Below, piece after piece: positions 7,230 to 15,800 of a stretch of DNA of 23,939 bases (positions within the stretch are counted from its first letter, which is position 1; the number at the start of each line of letters is the position of its first letter). Both the position numbers and the translations under genes were made by a program. The notes under the pieces are model-generated. The model saw only the letters and a list, made by a program, of their open reading frames with translations. It was not told the DNA's origin and did not search any database. The stretch spans positions 1 through 23,939 of the forward strand of contig JAFUQW010000110.1 of NCBI GenBank assembly GCA_017472115.1, in the 5' to 3' direction. This stretch comes from Bacteroidales bacterium. GTDB lineage: Bacteria; Bacteroidota; Bacteroidia; Bacteroidales; UBA932.

Positions 7230-8599
7230 GCTACCGAACGGAGATATTCTGCCTTTTCCGGTTCGATGCCGCAGTCCGCGACTTCACCCTTGAAGGGTTC
7301 TCCCGTGATCATCAGGTAATTCACGCATGCCTTGAGGTATGTTCCGTAGTGAGACTGGTGCTTGTTGTCGGTGTCGAACAGTCTGATTCCCTTGTTCTCA
7401 TTGTAAACGGTCTCGAAGGCCTTGCCGATAGGTGAGACATCCGCACCGTTCTGAGCCGCCATCGCATTGGCTCCTTCTTCAAGCAGTCTGGTGAAAGTCG
7501 CGAAATCTCCGAAGCCGCCGAAACGCTGGGTAGGATATGCCCAGGTCTGCTCCATGATCAGGCGGCAGCCGGGGGAGTTCTCCGTGACCATGCCGGAGAT
7601 TGTCATATAGTCCTCGGCTACGTGTGCATGTTTCTTCGGATCGGCTGCATATCTTGCAGGGGTCTGGCTCTGGTCCTGAAGGAATGCGATGTCGTAGCCT
7701 CCGTCGCGGGCCAACTTGTTCGTGAGTATCCTTCCGGTGTGCTGGCCGAGGGTCTGACCTCCTTTGAGTGCGGCCTTGATGTCGAAGTAATGTCCCTGGC
7801 TCCATGCTATTTCCTTAAGCATCGAAGGAGCATTCGAGAAATATGTGAATGAATTTCCGATGCAAAGGATGCGGGTCGTGTCTTCAGGGACATCGGTTCC
7901 GTAGTTCTGGACATATGCCCCGTTGAATCCGTGATGAACAAAGCCGATGGCTCCGTCGGCAGCTGTTGCGGATTGAGGAGCACCGCTGCAGGTGAAGTCT
8001 CCCACCGCTCTGAAACGTACCTTGAGCTCACCATTGCGTATTCCTTTCGATAGGGTGATCGTCTGATAGACGCTTGTGTATTCGTGCGGTTCTCCCTCAC
8101 CGATGCCGGAACACAGGAACGAATATTTCAGCTGAGGATCTTCCGGAACATCCATGAGGTCAGCATCAGACGACTTCCATTGTCCGCCTTCAAGATACTC
8201 TATGATGAAGTACTTGGGTGACGAAGGGTTGCTTATCAGTGCCGCTTCAATCTCTATGCTGCTGCCCTTCTCTAAGTTTTCCACCGGTATGCAGAAGAGC
8301 AGATAGTCGTCCTTTACGAGGGTGCTGACATAAGGATTGCCGTTTATGTCCTTGTATGCGAACGGAATGTCTGCGTTCTGCCCGGACCTGACCGCATCTA
8401 TATATGCCGGTGACCCGTTCATGGCTCTGATGACATGCGGATCGTCTGTCCAGTTCTCTGCGTAGAGAGGAGTGTTCTGTTCGTTGAATATCCACAGGGC
8501 AGGGAATTCGTCCGCCGGAGTCTGTACTGACCGGCATCCTGCCGGTCCTGCCAATGAAAGCACCATGGCTATGAAAGCCGGAATTGGGAAAGTTTTCAT
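7208..8599 (-). CDS. DUF4886 SGNH-hydrolase-like lipoprotein
   Basis: A 463-residue exported lipoprotein: a hydrophobic signal ends at a lipobox with Cys22 (AGPAGC), though Pro at -3 is unusual. Residues 30-235 look like a beta-rich accessory domain with no family I can name. From about 240 to 460 is a DUF4886 domain of the SGNH hydrolase type. The nucleophile block is RILCIGNSF (Ser250) and the catalytic Asp/His pair is in DNKHQSHYG (D411, H414). SGNH members in Bacteroidales are often carbohydrate esterases, so deacylation of a polysaccharide is a reasonable guess, but the substrate is unknown. It is divergent from the GH31 gene across 254 bases. It could act on the same glycan, but no shared operator was found. 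Confidence 0.8.
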   Translation of the reverse strand: MKTFPIPAFIAMVLSLAGPAGCRSVQTPADEFPALWIFNEQNTPLYAENWTDDPHVIRAMNGSPAYIDAVRSGQNADIPFAYKDINGNPYVSTLVKDDYLLFCIPVENLEKGSSIEIEAALISNPSSPKYFIIEYLEGGQWKSSDADLMDVPEDPQLKYSFLCSGIGEGEPHEYTSVYQTITLSKGIRNGELKVRFRAVGDFTCSGAPQSATAADGAIGFVHHGFNGAYVQNYGTDVPEDTTRILCIGNSFTYFSNAPSMLKEIAWSQGHYFDIKAALKGGQTLGQHTGRILTNKLARDGGYDIAFLQDQSQTPARYAADPKKHAHVAEDYMTISGMVTENSPGCRLIMEQTWAYPTQRFGGFGDFATFTRLLEEGANAMAAQNGADVSPIGKAFETVYNENKGIRLFDTDNKHQSHYGTYLKACVNYLMITGEPFKGEVADCGIEPEKAEYLRSVAERTVLK

Positions 8600-8686
8600 G
8601 AAGTTATATGTTTATGTTTGAAATATCTGACAAGTTATGTAAAATACCCGTAATTTCCAAGAAGTGCCGTACAGGCTTCGGTTAAT

Positions 8687-8717
8687 TTTGTTTTCCCCCT
8701 TTCAATGACTATATTTA
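8687..8717 (+). promoter_or_regulatory. Candidate promoter of the GH31 gene
   Basis: TTTG at 8687-8690 and TATATTTA at 8710-8717 are 19 bases apart. This fits the Bacteroidetes -33 TTTG / -7 TAnnTTTG pattern with one mismatch at the last -7 base. It would give a transcript that includes the leader repeat (copy B) before the GH31 start at 8854. Confidence 0.5.
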
Positions 8718-8725
8718 CAGAAAAT

Positions 8726-8849
8726 TAGAAACTGAATGAATTTTTATCATCAAGATTGTCATGATGTGTTTTCCCGAAAAGACACATAACAGGCAAATAG
8801 ATTTATTCGGTTTCAACATTTAATATTTTTTCGGAGAAAATTTAAACCT
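8726..8849. repeat. Leader repeat element, copy B, upstream of GH31
   Basis: The left end TAGAAACTG (8726-8734) and the following AATGAA match copy A at 623-642. Bases 8761-8825 match the two separated interior blocks of copy A (646-664 and 777-820) as one uninterrupted sequence, including ATGATGTGTTTTC and CAGGCRAATWGATTTATTC. The right end TTTAAACCTTACTA runs up to the GH31 start codon and is a weaker match to the copy A terminus. The spacing relative to the start codon is similar in both copies. Confidence 0.55.
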
Positions 8850-8853
8850 TACT

Positions 8854-11388
8854 ATGAGAAAATCAATTACAGCTTTTGTTCTTGGTGCGGTGTCGTTTCT
8901 TCTGGCACTGCCTCTGTCGGCTCAGACTGCTGACAATGTGGCTTATCAGGATGAGTGTGTGCGGTTCACGGTCGTGACTGACGGAGTGGTCCGTCTTGAA
9001 TGGCAGCCTGAAGGCCGATTTACGGATCTCCCTTCGTTTGTAGCTTCGGAAAGGGATTATCCTCAGACTGATTACAAGGTCCGCAGGAGGGGAAAGACAG
9101 TTGAGATCACCACTTCAAAGATGATTCTGTCATATAAGACTGGAACAGGAAGATTCACGGCGGAAAACCTGACTATAAAGGCGGCTGACGGCTTCTTCAC
9201 ATGGAAGCCGGGCATGAAGCAGAAGGAAAATCTGAAGGGTACCTTCCGTACGCTTGACGGACTTGAGGGCGACCTCCAGACCCAGACATGGGTCCAGGAT
9301 ATGAAGCAGGGCGAACATCGCCGGTTCGAGGACGGCGTCATCGCAAAGGACGGATGGACTCTGATCGACGAGTCGGAGAACCTTCTTTTCGACGGCACCG
9401 ACTGGGCATGGGTGAAGGAAAGGCCGGAAGGCGAATGCCAGGACTGGTATTTCATGGCATACGGCCATGATTACAAGGCCGCTCTCAAGGACTTCACCGT
9501 TTTCGCAGGCAAGATGCCTCTTCCGCCGAGATTCACATTCGGATACTGGTGGTCACGTTACTGGGCATACACTGACAGGGAACTTCGTACTCTTGTTGAC
9601 AAGTTCCATGCATATGACATTCCTCTTGACGTCCTGGTGGTTGACATGGACTGGCATTACACCGATCCGGGACGTGGCGGATGGACAGGATGGACATGGA
9701 ACAAGAGCCTTTTCCCTAATCCTCGCAAATTCATGAATTATCTTAAGGACGAGGGACTCAAGGTGACCATAAATCTTCACCCTGCGGACGGATTCGATCA
9801 TTTCGAGGAATGTTATCCGGCTCTTGCAGAGAGTCTTGGCCGTGACGCTGCCGATACAAGCCGTATCGAGTGGCTCAATTCGGACAAGGAATTCATGACA
9901 AACATGTTCGAGCAGGTGATGCATCCTATGCAGGAGGAAGGGGTTGATTTCTGGTGGCTCGACTGGCAGCAGCATATGTATGACAAGAAGATGGAGAACC
10001 TCCATAACACATGGTGGATCAATTACTGCTATTTCACCGATATGGAGCGTCATGGCGACAAGCGTCCTCTCCTCTATCATCGCTGGGGCGGTCTCGGCAA
10101 CCACCGCTATCAGATCGGATTCTCGGGTGACGCCACTATTTCATGGGAATCGCTCGAGTTCCAGCCGTACTTCACGGCTACCGCTTCAAATGTGCTTTAC
10201 GGATATTGGAGCCATGACATAGGCGGTCATCTCGGAAACACAATCGATCCGGAGATGTACACCAGATGGCTTCAGTACGGCGGTTTCAGCCCTGTGATGC
10301 GTACCCACAGCTCGAAGAGCGGAGCCTTGAACAAGGAACCGTGGGTGTTTACTTCAGAATATACTGATGTCATCCGTCAGACAGTGCGCCAGCGTTATGA
10401 GATGGCACCTTACATCTATACCATGGCACGTAAGGGATATGATGAGGGTCTTGCCCTCTGCCGTCCGATGTATTATGACTATCCTGAGGCACCTGAGGCA
10501 TACAGTTTCCGCAGCCAGTATATGTTCGGAGACGATATGCTCATCGCTCCGGTTACCAAGGCGGCTGTCGATGGATTTGCAGAAGTTGACGTATGGCTTC
10601 CTGAAGGAAAATGGTATGAGCTTCATACCGGAACCATGCTTGAGGGCGGAGCTGTGGTTAAGCGTCATTTCGCTCTCGACGAATACGGTATTTATGTGAA
10701 GGCAGGTTCGGTTCTTCCTTTCTATGGTGATGAGGTGCAGAATCTCAACTGCAACGACGAGGATGTGTATGTGACTGTATTCCCTGAAGGAGAAGGCTGC
10801 TTCAGGATGTATGAGGATGCAGGAAATGACAAGAACTATGCTTCCGAGCATGCATTCACATCCATTTCCAATTCATGGGACGGAGCGGTTCAGACCATCA
10901 GGATAGCTCCTCGCGAAGGTTCATATCAGGGAATGCCTTCTGAGCGTCGCTTCAAGGTGAAGGTTCTCGCAAGCGCCGCTCCTGTGGAAGTCACGGTAAA
11001 CGATATCCGGGTAGGTTACGAATATCTTGATGAAGGACTGACTTTCGTGATCGATGTTCCGGTTGACGGATGCGATGCGGAGAAGGTGGTGAAGATCACT
11101 TATCCATGCGATTCTCCTTCGCTTGCCGGAGGAATGATCGGTCTTTCACGCAGGATGGCCCGCACCATAGAGGCTTTGAAGTTCCGTACGGGTGCCGATC
11201 CTATCGATGACCTTGCCATGATGGGTACCATAAACGAGGCTGTGCTTTATTCATATGAGAATGCTCCGGCATTGGTGGATGCTTTCATGCAGAACTGGCA
11301 GAAGCTTCCTGAGATTCTCGCCCGTCAGCCACGTATGAAGGAAGCCGATGTCGAATGGTTCCTTCAGCACTGCGGCTGGAACCTGTAA
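8854..11388 (+). CDS. Secreted glycoside hydrolase family 31 (alpha-glucosidase/alpha-xylosidase type)
   Basis: The 844-residue enzyme has an N-terminal signal peptide ending near LSAQ (residue 24) and no lipobox, so it is probably periplasmic. After an N-terminal beta-sandwich (about 25-225) comes the GH31 barrel with PLDVLVVDMDWHY (257-269). The nucleophile is Asp370 in FWWLDWQQ and the acid/base is Asp426 in GFSGDATISWES, followed by YWSHDIGGH. C-terminal beta domains resemble the DUF5110 region (near 645-700). The last 75 residues (about 770-844) look helical and are not part of the usual GH31 core. GH31 enzymes remove alpha-linked glucose or xylose from glycans; the precise specificity cannot be read here. 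The ATG at 8854 is favoured by the complete signal peptide. murA follows 64 bases downstream. Confidence 0.9.
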   Translation: MRKSITAFVLGAVSFLLALPLSAQTADNVAYQDECVRFTVVTDGVVRLEWQPEGRFTDLPSFVASERDYPQTDYKVRRRGKTVEITTSKMILSYKTGTGRFTAENLTIKAADGFFTWKPGMKQKENLKGTFRTLDGLEGDLQTQTWVQDMKQGEHRRFEDGVIAKDGWTLIDESENLLFDGTDWAWVKERPEGECQDWYFMAYGHDYKAALKDFTVFAGKMPLPPRFTFGYWWSRYWAYTDRELRTLVDKFHAYDIPLDVLVVDMDWHYTDPGRGGWTGWTWNKSLFPNPRKFMNYLKDEGLKVTINLHPADGFDHFEECYPALAESLGRDAADTSRIEWLNSDKEFMTNMFEQVMHPMQEEGVDFWWLDWQQHMYDKKMENLHNTWWINYCYFTDMERHGDKRPLLYHRWGGLGNHRYQIGFSGDATISWESLEFQPYFTATASNVLYGYWSHDIGGHLGNTIDPEMYTRWLQYGGFSPVMRTHSSKSGALNKEPWVFTSEYTDVIRQTVRQRYEMAPYIYTMARKGYDEGLALCRPMYYDYPEAPEAYSFRSQYMFGDDMLIAPVTKAAVDGFAEVDVWLPEGKWYELHTGTMLEGGAVVKRHFALDEYGIYVKAGSVLPFYGDEVQNLNCNDEDVYVTVFPEGEGCFRMYEDAGNDKNYASEHAFTSISNSWDGAVQTIRIAPREGSYQGMPSERRFKVKVLASAAPVEVTVNDIRVGYEYLDEGLTFVIDVPVDGCDAEKVVKITYPCDSPSLAGGMIGLSRRMARTIEALKFRTGADPIDDLAMMGTINEAVLYSYENAPALVDAFMQNWQKLPEILARQPRMKEADVEWFLQHCGWNL

Positions 11389-11399
11389 TATATGATATA

Positions 11400-11447
11400 A
11401 GACAAGCCTGTCTAAGAAACTGTTTAAGAGAATATATAAACAATTCC
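11400..11447 (+). promoter_or_regulatory. Structured leader before murA with the AAGAAACTGTTTAA motif
   Basis: A small hairpin AGACA/TGTCT (11400-11413, loop AGCC) is followed directly by AAGAAACTGTTTAA (11414-11427). The motif is identical to the left end of leader element A at 623-636. Downstream, ATAAACAATTCC is a degraded inverse of the same motif, giving an imperfect hairpin that ends six bases before the murA start. No TAnnTTTG box is evident, so murA may be read through from GH31 or use an unrecognised promoter. Confidence 0.35.
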
Positions 11448-11452
11448 GACAT

Positions 11453-12766
11453 ATGAGTTCATTTGTAGTAGAAGGAGGACATAAGCTCAGCGGGACGATC
11501 AGGCCGCAGGGTGCCAAGAATGAGGCCCTTCAGGTGATCAGTGCGGTGCTTCTCACCAAGGAGGAAGTCACCATATCCAACATTCCTGAAATTCTTGATG
11601 TGAAGAATCTCATCTTGCTCCTGGAAAGCATGGGAGTAAAGGTGAAGAGGCATGAGAAAGGTGTCTATACCTTCAAGGCCGATGAAATCGATACGGAATA
11701 TGTGGCAAGTGCAGATTTCGTGGCAAAGTGTGCCAAGCTCCGTGGCTCGGTGATGGTGGTAGGACCTCTGCTGGCACGTTTCGGCAGGGCTTATTTCCCG
11801 AAGCCTGGCGGCGATCAGATCGGACGACGCAGGGTCGATACCCACATCCTCGGCTTCATGAATCTCGGAGCCCTGCAGGAATATGACACGGATATGAAGG
11901 CCTTCCATCTCCATGTACCTGAAGGCCGCTGCCTGGAGGGAAGATATATGCTTCTCGACGAGGCTTCTGTGACCGGTACTGCAAATATCCTGATGGCCGC
12001 TGTCCTGGCGAAAGGCGAGACCGTAATATATAACGCTGCCTGCGAACCGTATGTCCAGCAGCTCAGCCGCATGCTTGTGAGGATGGGGGCGAAGATCGAG
12101 GGAATCGGTTCCAACATGCTCAAGGTCACAGGCGTGCAGGAGCTCGGAGGTACGGAGCACAGGATACTTCCTGATATGATCGAAATCGGATCCTTCATAG
12201 CTTTGGCTGCCATGTGCCGCAGTTCCATCACGATCAAGGATGTGGCATATGACGAACTGGGAATGATACCGGAAGCTTTCGGAAGGCTCGGCATCGCGCT
12301 CGAACGCCGTGGGGATGATCTCTTCATTCCCGAGCAGGAAAGTTATGTGATCGATTCATTCCTTGACGGTTCCATACTCAATGTGGCTGATGCGCCGTGG
12401 CCGGGAATCTCTCCTGACCTTCTGAGCGTGATGCTCGTCACCGCCACCCAGTGCAAGGGCAGCGTCCTGATCCATCAGAAGATGTTCGAGAGCCGCCTCT
12501 TCTTCGTTGACAAACTGATAGACATGGGTGCTCAGATCATCCTCTGCGACCCTCACAGGGCAGTGGTGATAGGCCATGACCATCGCTATCAGCTCCGTGC
12601 AGGCAAGATGTCATCGCCTGACATCCGCGCAGGTATCGCACTTCTGATTGCCGCCATGTCGGCCAAAGGCACGAGCGTGATAAGCAACATCGAACAGATC
12701 GACCGAGGCTACGAAGACATCGATGAACGTTTGAACGCCCTGGGAGCCCGCATCACCCGCGAATGA
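11453..12766 (+). CDS. murA: UDP-N-acetylglucosamine 1-carboxyvinyltransferase MurA (Asp-type active site)
   Basis: MurA transfers enolpyruvate from PEP to UDP-GlcNAc, the first committed step of peptidoglycan synthesis in the cytoplasm. The 437-residue length and the EPSP-synthase-like inside-out barrel repeats fit. RPQGAKNEAL near the N-terminus holds the substrate-binding Lys-Asn pair. The active-site loop reads PGGDQIGRRRVDTH, so the residue equivalent to E. coli Cys115 is Asp121. Fosfomycin acts by alkylating that Cys, so this enzyme should be intrinsically insensitive. Asp-type MurA is known from several phyla, and I believe it is normal in Bacteroidetes. murB is only about 4.3 kb upstream, but the two are not in one operon. 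Confidence 0.96.
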   Translation: MSSFVVEGGHKLSGTIRPQGAKNEALQVISAVLLTKEEVTISNIPEILDVKNLILLLESMGVKVKRHEKGVYTFKADEIDTEYVASADFVAKCAKLRGSVMVVGPLLARFGRAYFPKPGGDQIGRRRVDTHILGFMNLGALQEYDTDMKAFHLHVPEGRCLEGRYMLLDEASVTGTANILMAAVLAKGETVIYNAACEPYVQQLSRMLVRMGAKIEGIGSNMLKVTGVQELGGTEHRILPDMIEIGSFIALAAMCRSSITIKDVAYDELGMIPEAFGRLGIALERRGDDLFIPEQESYVIDSFLDGSILNVADAPWPGISPDLLSVMLVTATQCKGSVLIHQKMFESRLFFVDKLIDMGAQIILCDPHRAVVIGHDHRYQLRAGKMSSPDIRAGIALLIAAMSAKGTSVISNIEQIDRGYEDIDERLNALGARITRE

Positions 12767-12778
12767 ATTAGAGAGGCT

Positions 12779-12800
12779 GACCCAAAAGGGTCGTTTTCTT
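12779..12800 (+). terminator. Short terminator after murA
   Basis: GACCC (12779-12783) pairs with GGGTC (12788-12792) across an AAAA loop and is followed by GTTTTCTT. The stem is short but position and T-tract, 13 bases past the murA stop, support a terminator role. The bases just before it (GAGGCTGACCC) resemble ends of some Bacteroidetes insertion sequences, but no second end was found. Confidence 0.55.
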
Positions 12801-12813
12801 GAAAATATAGTAT

Positions 12814-12857
12814 AAAGATATGGGATGACTGACACTGATCAGTCATCCCATATCTTT
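12814..12857. terminator. Long bidirectional hairpin between murA and the surface lipoprotein gene
   Basis: A perfect 19-bp stem runs from 12814-12832 to 12839-12857 with a six-base loop (CACTGA). It lies between two convergent genes, 48 bases after the murA stop and 21 bases beyond the reverse gene's stop. On the reverse strand it is followed by TTTATACTATATTTTC, a loose T-rich tail. It is probably the main terminator for the lipoprotein gene and a barrier for murA read-through. Confidence 0.8.
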
Positions 12858-12878
12858 GATATACAGGTCTGTCACTCT

Positions 12879-15800
12879 TTATTTCCAGTCATCAGGAATT
12901 TGGTCGTAGTCGGTCAGATTGCGAGAACTAAAACAAGAATAATAGCTTGTCGGAGTCGCGAAATAGTCCGGATAGTCTGCTCTTTCGTAAAGATGAACCT
13001 TGACATCCCCTATAAGGGTATAAGGTGATTCACCTGAAAGAAGATTGCAATCGTCAAAGGTATAATAAAAAGTTTTTATTTTTCTGTTATTATCAAATAA
13101 TGCGGCAGGCACTTCCACTAATGATACGCAATTATCAAATGTCCTTTCAAAAGAAACCACTTCAGTGCAATTGGCAAAGAGCTTTTCCGGTAGTGTTGTC
13201 AATCCTGTACAATCTGTGAAAGCACTAACGAAATTAGTTACATTGGTACATTCGGCAAAGAGCTTTTCCGGTAGTGCAGTCAGTCCTGTACAACCTTTAA
13301 AAGTACCTCCGAAATCTGTTACATTGGTACATGCTGCAAAGAGCTTTTCCGGTAGTGTAGTCAGTCCTGTACAACCGGAGAAAGTATAGCCGAAATCAGT
13401 TACATTGGCACATGCTGCAAAGAGATTTTCCGGCAGCGTTGTCAGTCCTGTACAACCGGAGAAAGTACCTCCGAAATCTGTTACATTGGCACATGCTGCA
13501 AAGAGATTTTCCGGCAGCGTTGTCAGTCCTGTACAACCGGAGAAAGTACCTCCGAAATCTGTTACATTGGTACATGCTGCAAAGAGATTTTCCGGCAGCG
13601 TTGTCAGTCCTGTACAACCATTGAAAGCATCATAGAAAAACTTTACATCGGCAAAAGCGGAATTGAGATCATCAGAAACAGATGTCAGATAAATATTACC
13701 GCTAAAAGCATTACCCATATTTCTTAATCCGACATTTCCCCATTGCTTGACATCGGTAATGGTATGAGTGGTGATATTGTAACTGCTCAATCGCTCCACT
13801 TGTCCGATAACCTTGACATCGAATGAAGCGGGTTCAGACACATCATAGACATGTGATATGACATCATTGTCTCCATTTATATATTCCACATTGCCGTCAC
13901 CCCAATCGATGAAACAGTCAACTTCACCGTAAAGCGGAAGATAAGCCGTGAAATCATTGCTGAAGTTCGCTCGGGTCGTGAAAATCATTGCTTCGGGATC
14001 TTCTGCACCGTCCGTAAGCTGGACGAAACCGATGGAACCGAGGAATGTGCTTCCGTCTGAGCTGAACAGAGACAGCTCGGATGCCCTCATTTCATCAGTA
14101 TCATTGGCAGCCAGTGTGGTCGTCAGGACGAATGACGATGTCGCTTCACCAACTGTCACGACAGCTGAAATCCATGAAGCATCCTCTTCCGGAACGACAA
14201 CACTCAGACCTCTCGAAGAAATGATTCCTGTCACATATTCTCCTCCCTCAACCGGCACCACATACCTTGTCCTCTCAAGAGTGAGGTATGCGGATGACTG
14301 ATTGATGGTCAGCTCGGTGTGATAGTCGCCGTTATTGTTGTCGGCATAGATATATACCTTTCCGGACCTTACCGTCTCGGAATCATTTGCCGTCACGATC
14401 AGGTCTATACATGAGTCCGTCATATATGATCTGACTTCAGGGGCAATGGAAATCCATCCGGCTGCCGCATCATCGATCACGACGTGATAATCGAAGTTGA
14501 CTGAGAACGGTATGGATATGTTGCCTCCTTCCGCATCCACATTGTACTGATAGTCATCAGAGAATGATACCTTCTGTTCGTAAAAGTTTATCACATTGAC
14601 TTTTGAATAACCTTTGCCGTCGCTGACAATGAAATTGATGAAGCCGTCGGTATAGACCTCAGGGCATTTCACTATTATCCTGCCCGATGAATTGTCTGTC
14701 TTTTCGATTCTTACCACATAGTTTCCGTCTGAAGATGCCGTCACTACGGTAGCGTCTGTAGCATTGGACAGACTGTAATTGACAATTATCTCTTTTCCGG
14801 GCTGTACACCTGTCTCTTGATCATAGATGTCCAGAGTCACTTCAATATTGATGAAGCGTGGAAGAGAGAAGGATGTCCCGTCACCGAGGATGATGGTCAC
14901 GTAATGGTCATCCTGGGTTACTGTTATTGAAGAACCGGAGCCGCTTTCTCCGGTTGACGGTCCGAGCTGCTGCCATGAGCCGTCGGCACCGTTCTCATAT
15001 GATACCCACCAATAGCCGTCTTCAATTTTCAGCTGAGGCGTGACACCCGGATTGCCGGGAGCACCGGGATCTCCCGGAGTACCCGGTTCGCCAGGAGCAC
15101 CCGGTGCACCGTCCGTTCCGGATGCGCGTACCATAGAGCCGTACTCATCGGTAAGCCATTCTCCGTCAAGGGTCCAGTAATATAATCCGTCATCAGCCAT
15201 CCTGACGCCGATGACAGGAATGACTGCATCCGATCCGGCAGAACCGTCGGTGCCGTTGTTCCCGTCAGAGCCGTTCTCGCCGGCGCGGCCATGATAGATC
15301 GTGATGGCTCCTGACTTGGAGAAGGATATGATGTATCCGATTTCAATGCCATTGTCCATCAGAGGAGTGACCGAAGTCACGTAATCGTTTGATTCAAGTG
15401 CAGCTACTGCAGCCTGAAGAGAGGATATATTGGTGTTGATCTCATTGCAGAGGGTATATAGTGCCTCATGAGCTGCCCATGTCGGAATCAGGATCGTCTC
15501 ACCGGTAGCGGCAATGGTGAATATGACACAGTTCGGATCCGTCGTGTCAACAGAGGAGAATATAGATGAGGACGAACTTCCCGGAGCACCATCAGCACCG
15601 GTAGCCTCTCCCAGTTCGATCCATGTGCCATCCGCTCCGTTCTCATATGACACAAACCACAGGCCGTTCTCTATCTTCAATATCGGTGTCACTCCATCTG
15701 CTCCGCTGTTTCCTTTGTCTCCCTTGTCTCCTTTGTCTCCCTGATCACCCTTGTCACCTTTATCTCCTGTTGCACCGGTCGAACCGACAGCAACAACCTT

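Noticed and set aside
8600..8853. Search for SusC/SusD, a hybrid two-component regulator or other PUL components near GH31
   Set aside because: None is encoded anywhere in the window, so a PUL call is not supported.
12772..12800. Possible insertion-sequence end (GAGGCTGACCC...)
   Set aside because: No matching inverted end, transposase or target duplication is seen; the short hairpin with a T-tract is adequately explained as a terminator.
13165..13635. Forward-strand open frames with repeated residues opposite the lipoprotein gene
   Set aside because: They are open only because the 81-bp unit has no stop in those frames; they mirror the repeat and have no independent start or domain.
13123..13650. 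Possible CRISPR array
   Set aside because: The units are contiguous 81-bp coding repeats with no unique spacers, and no cas genes are present.
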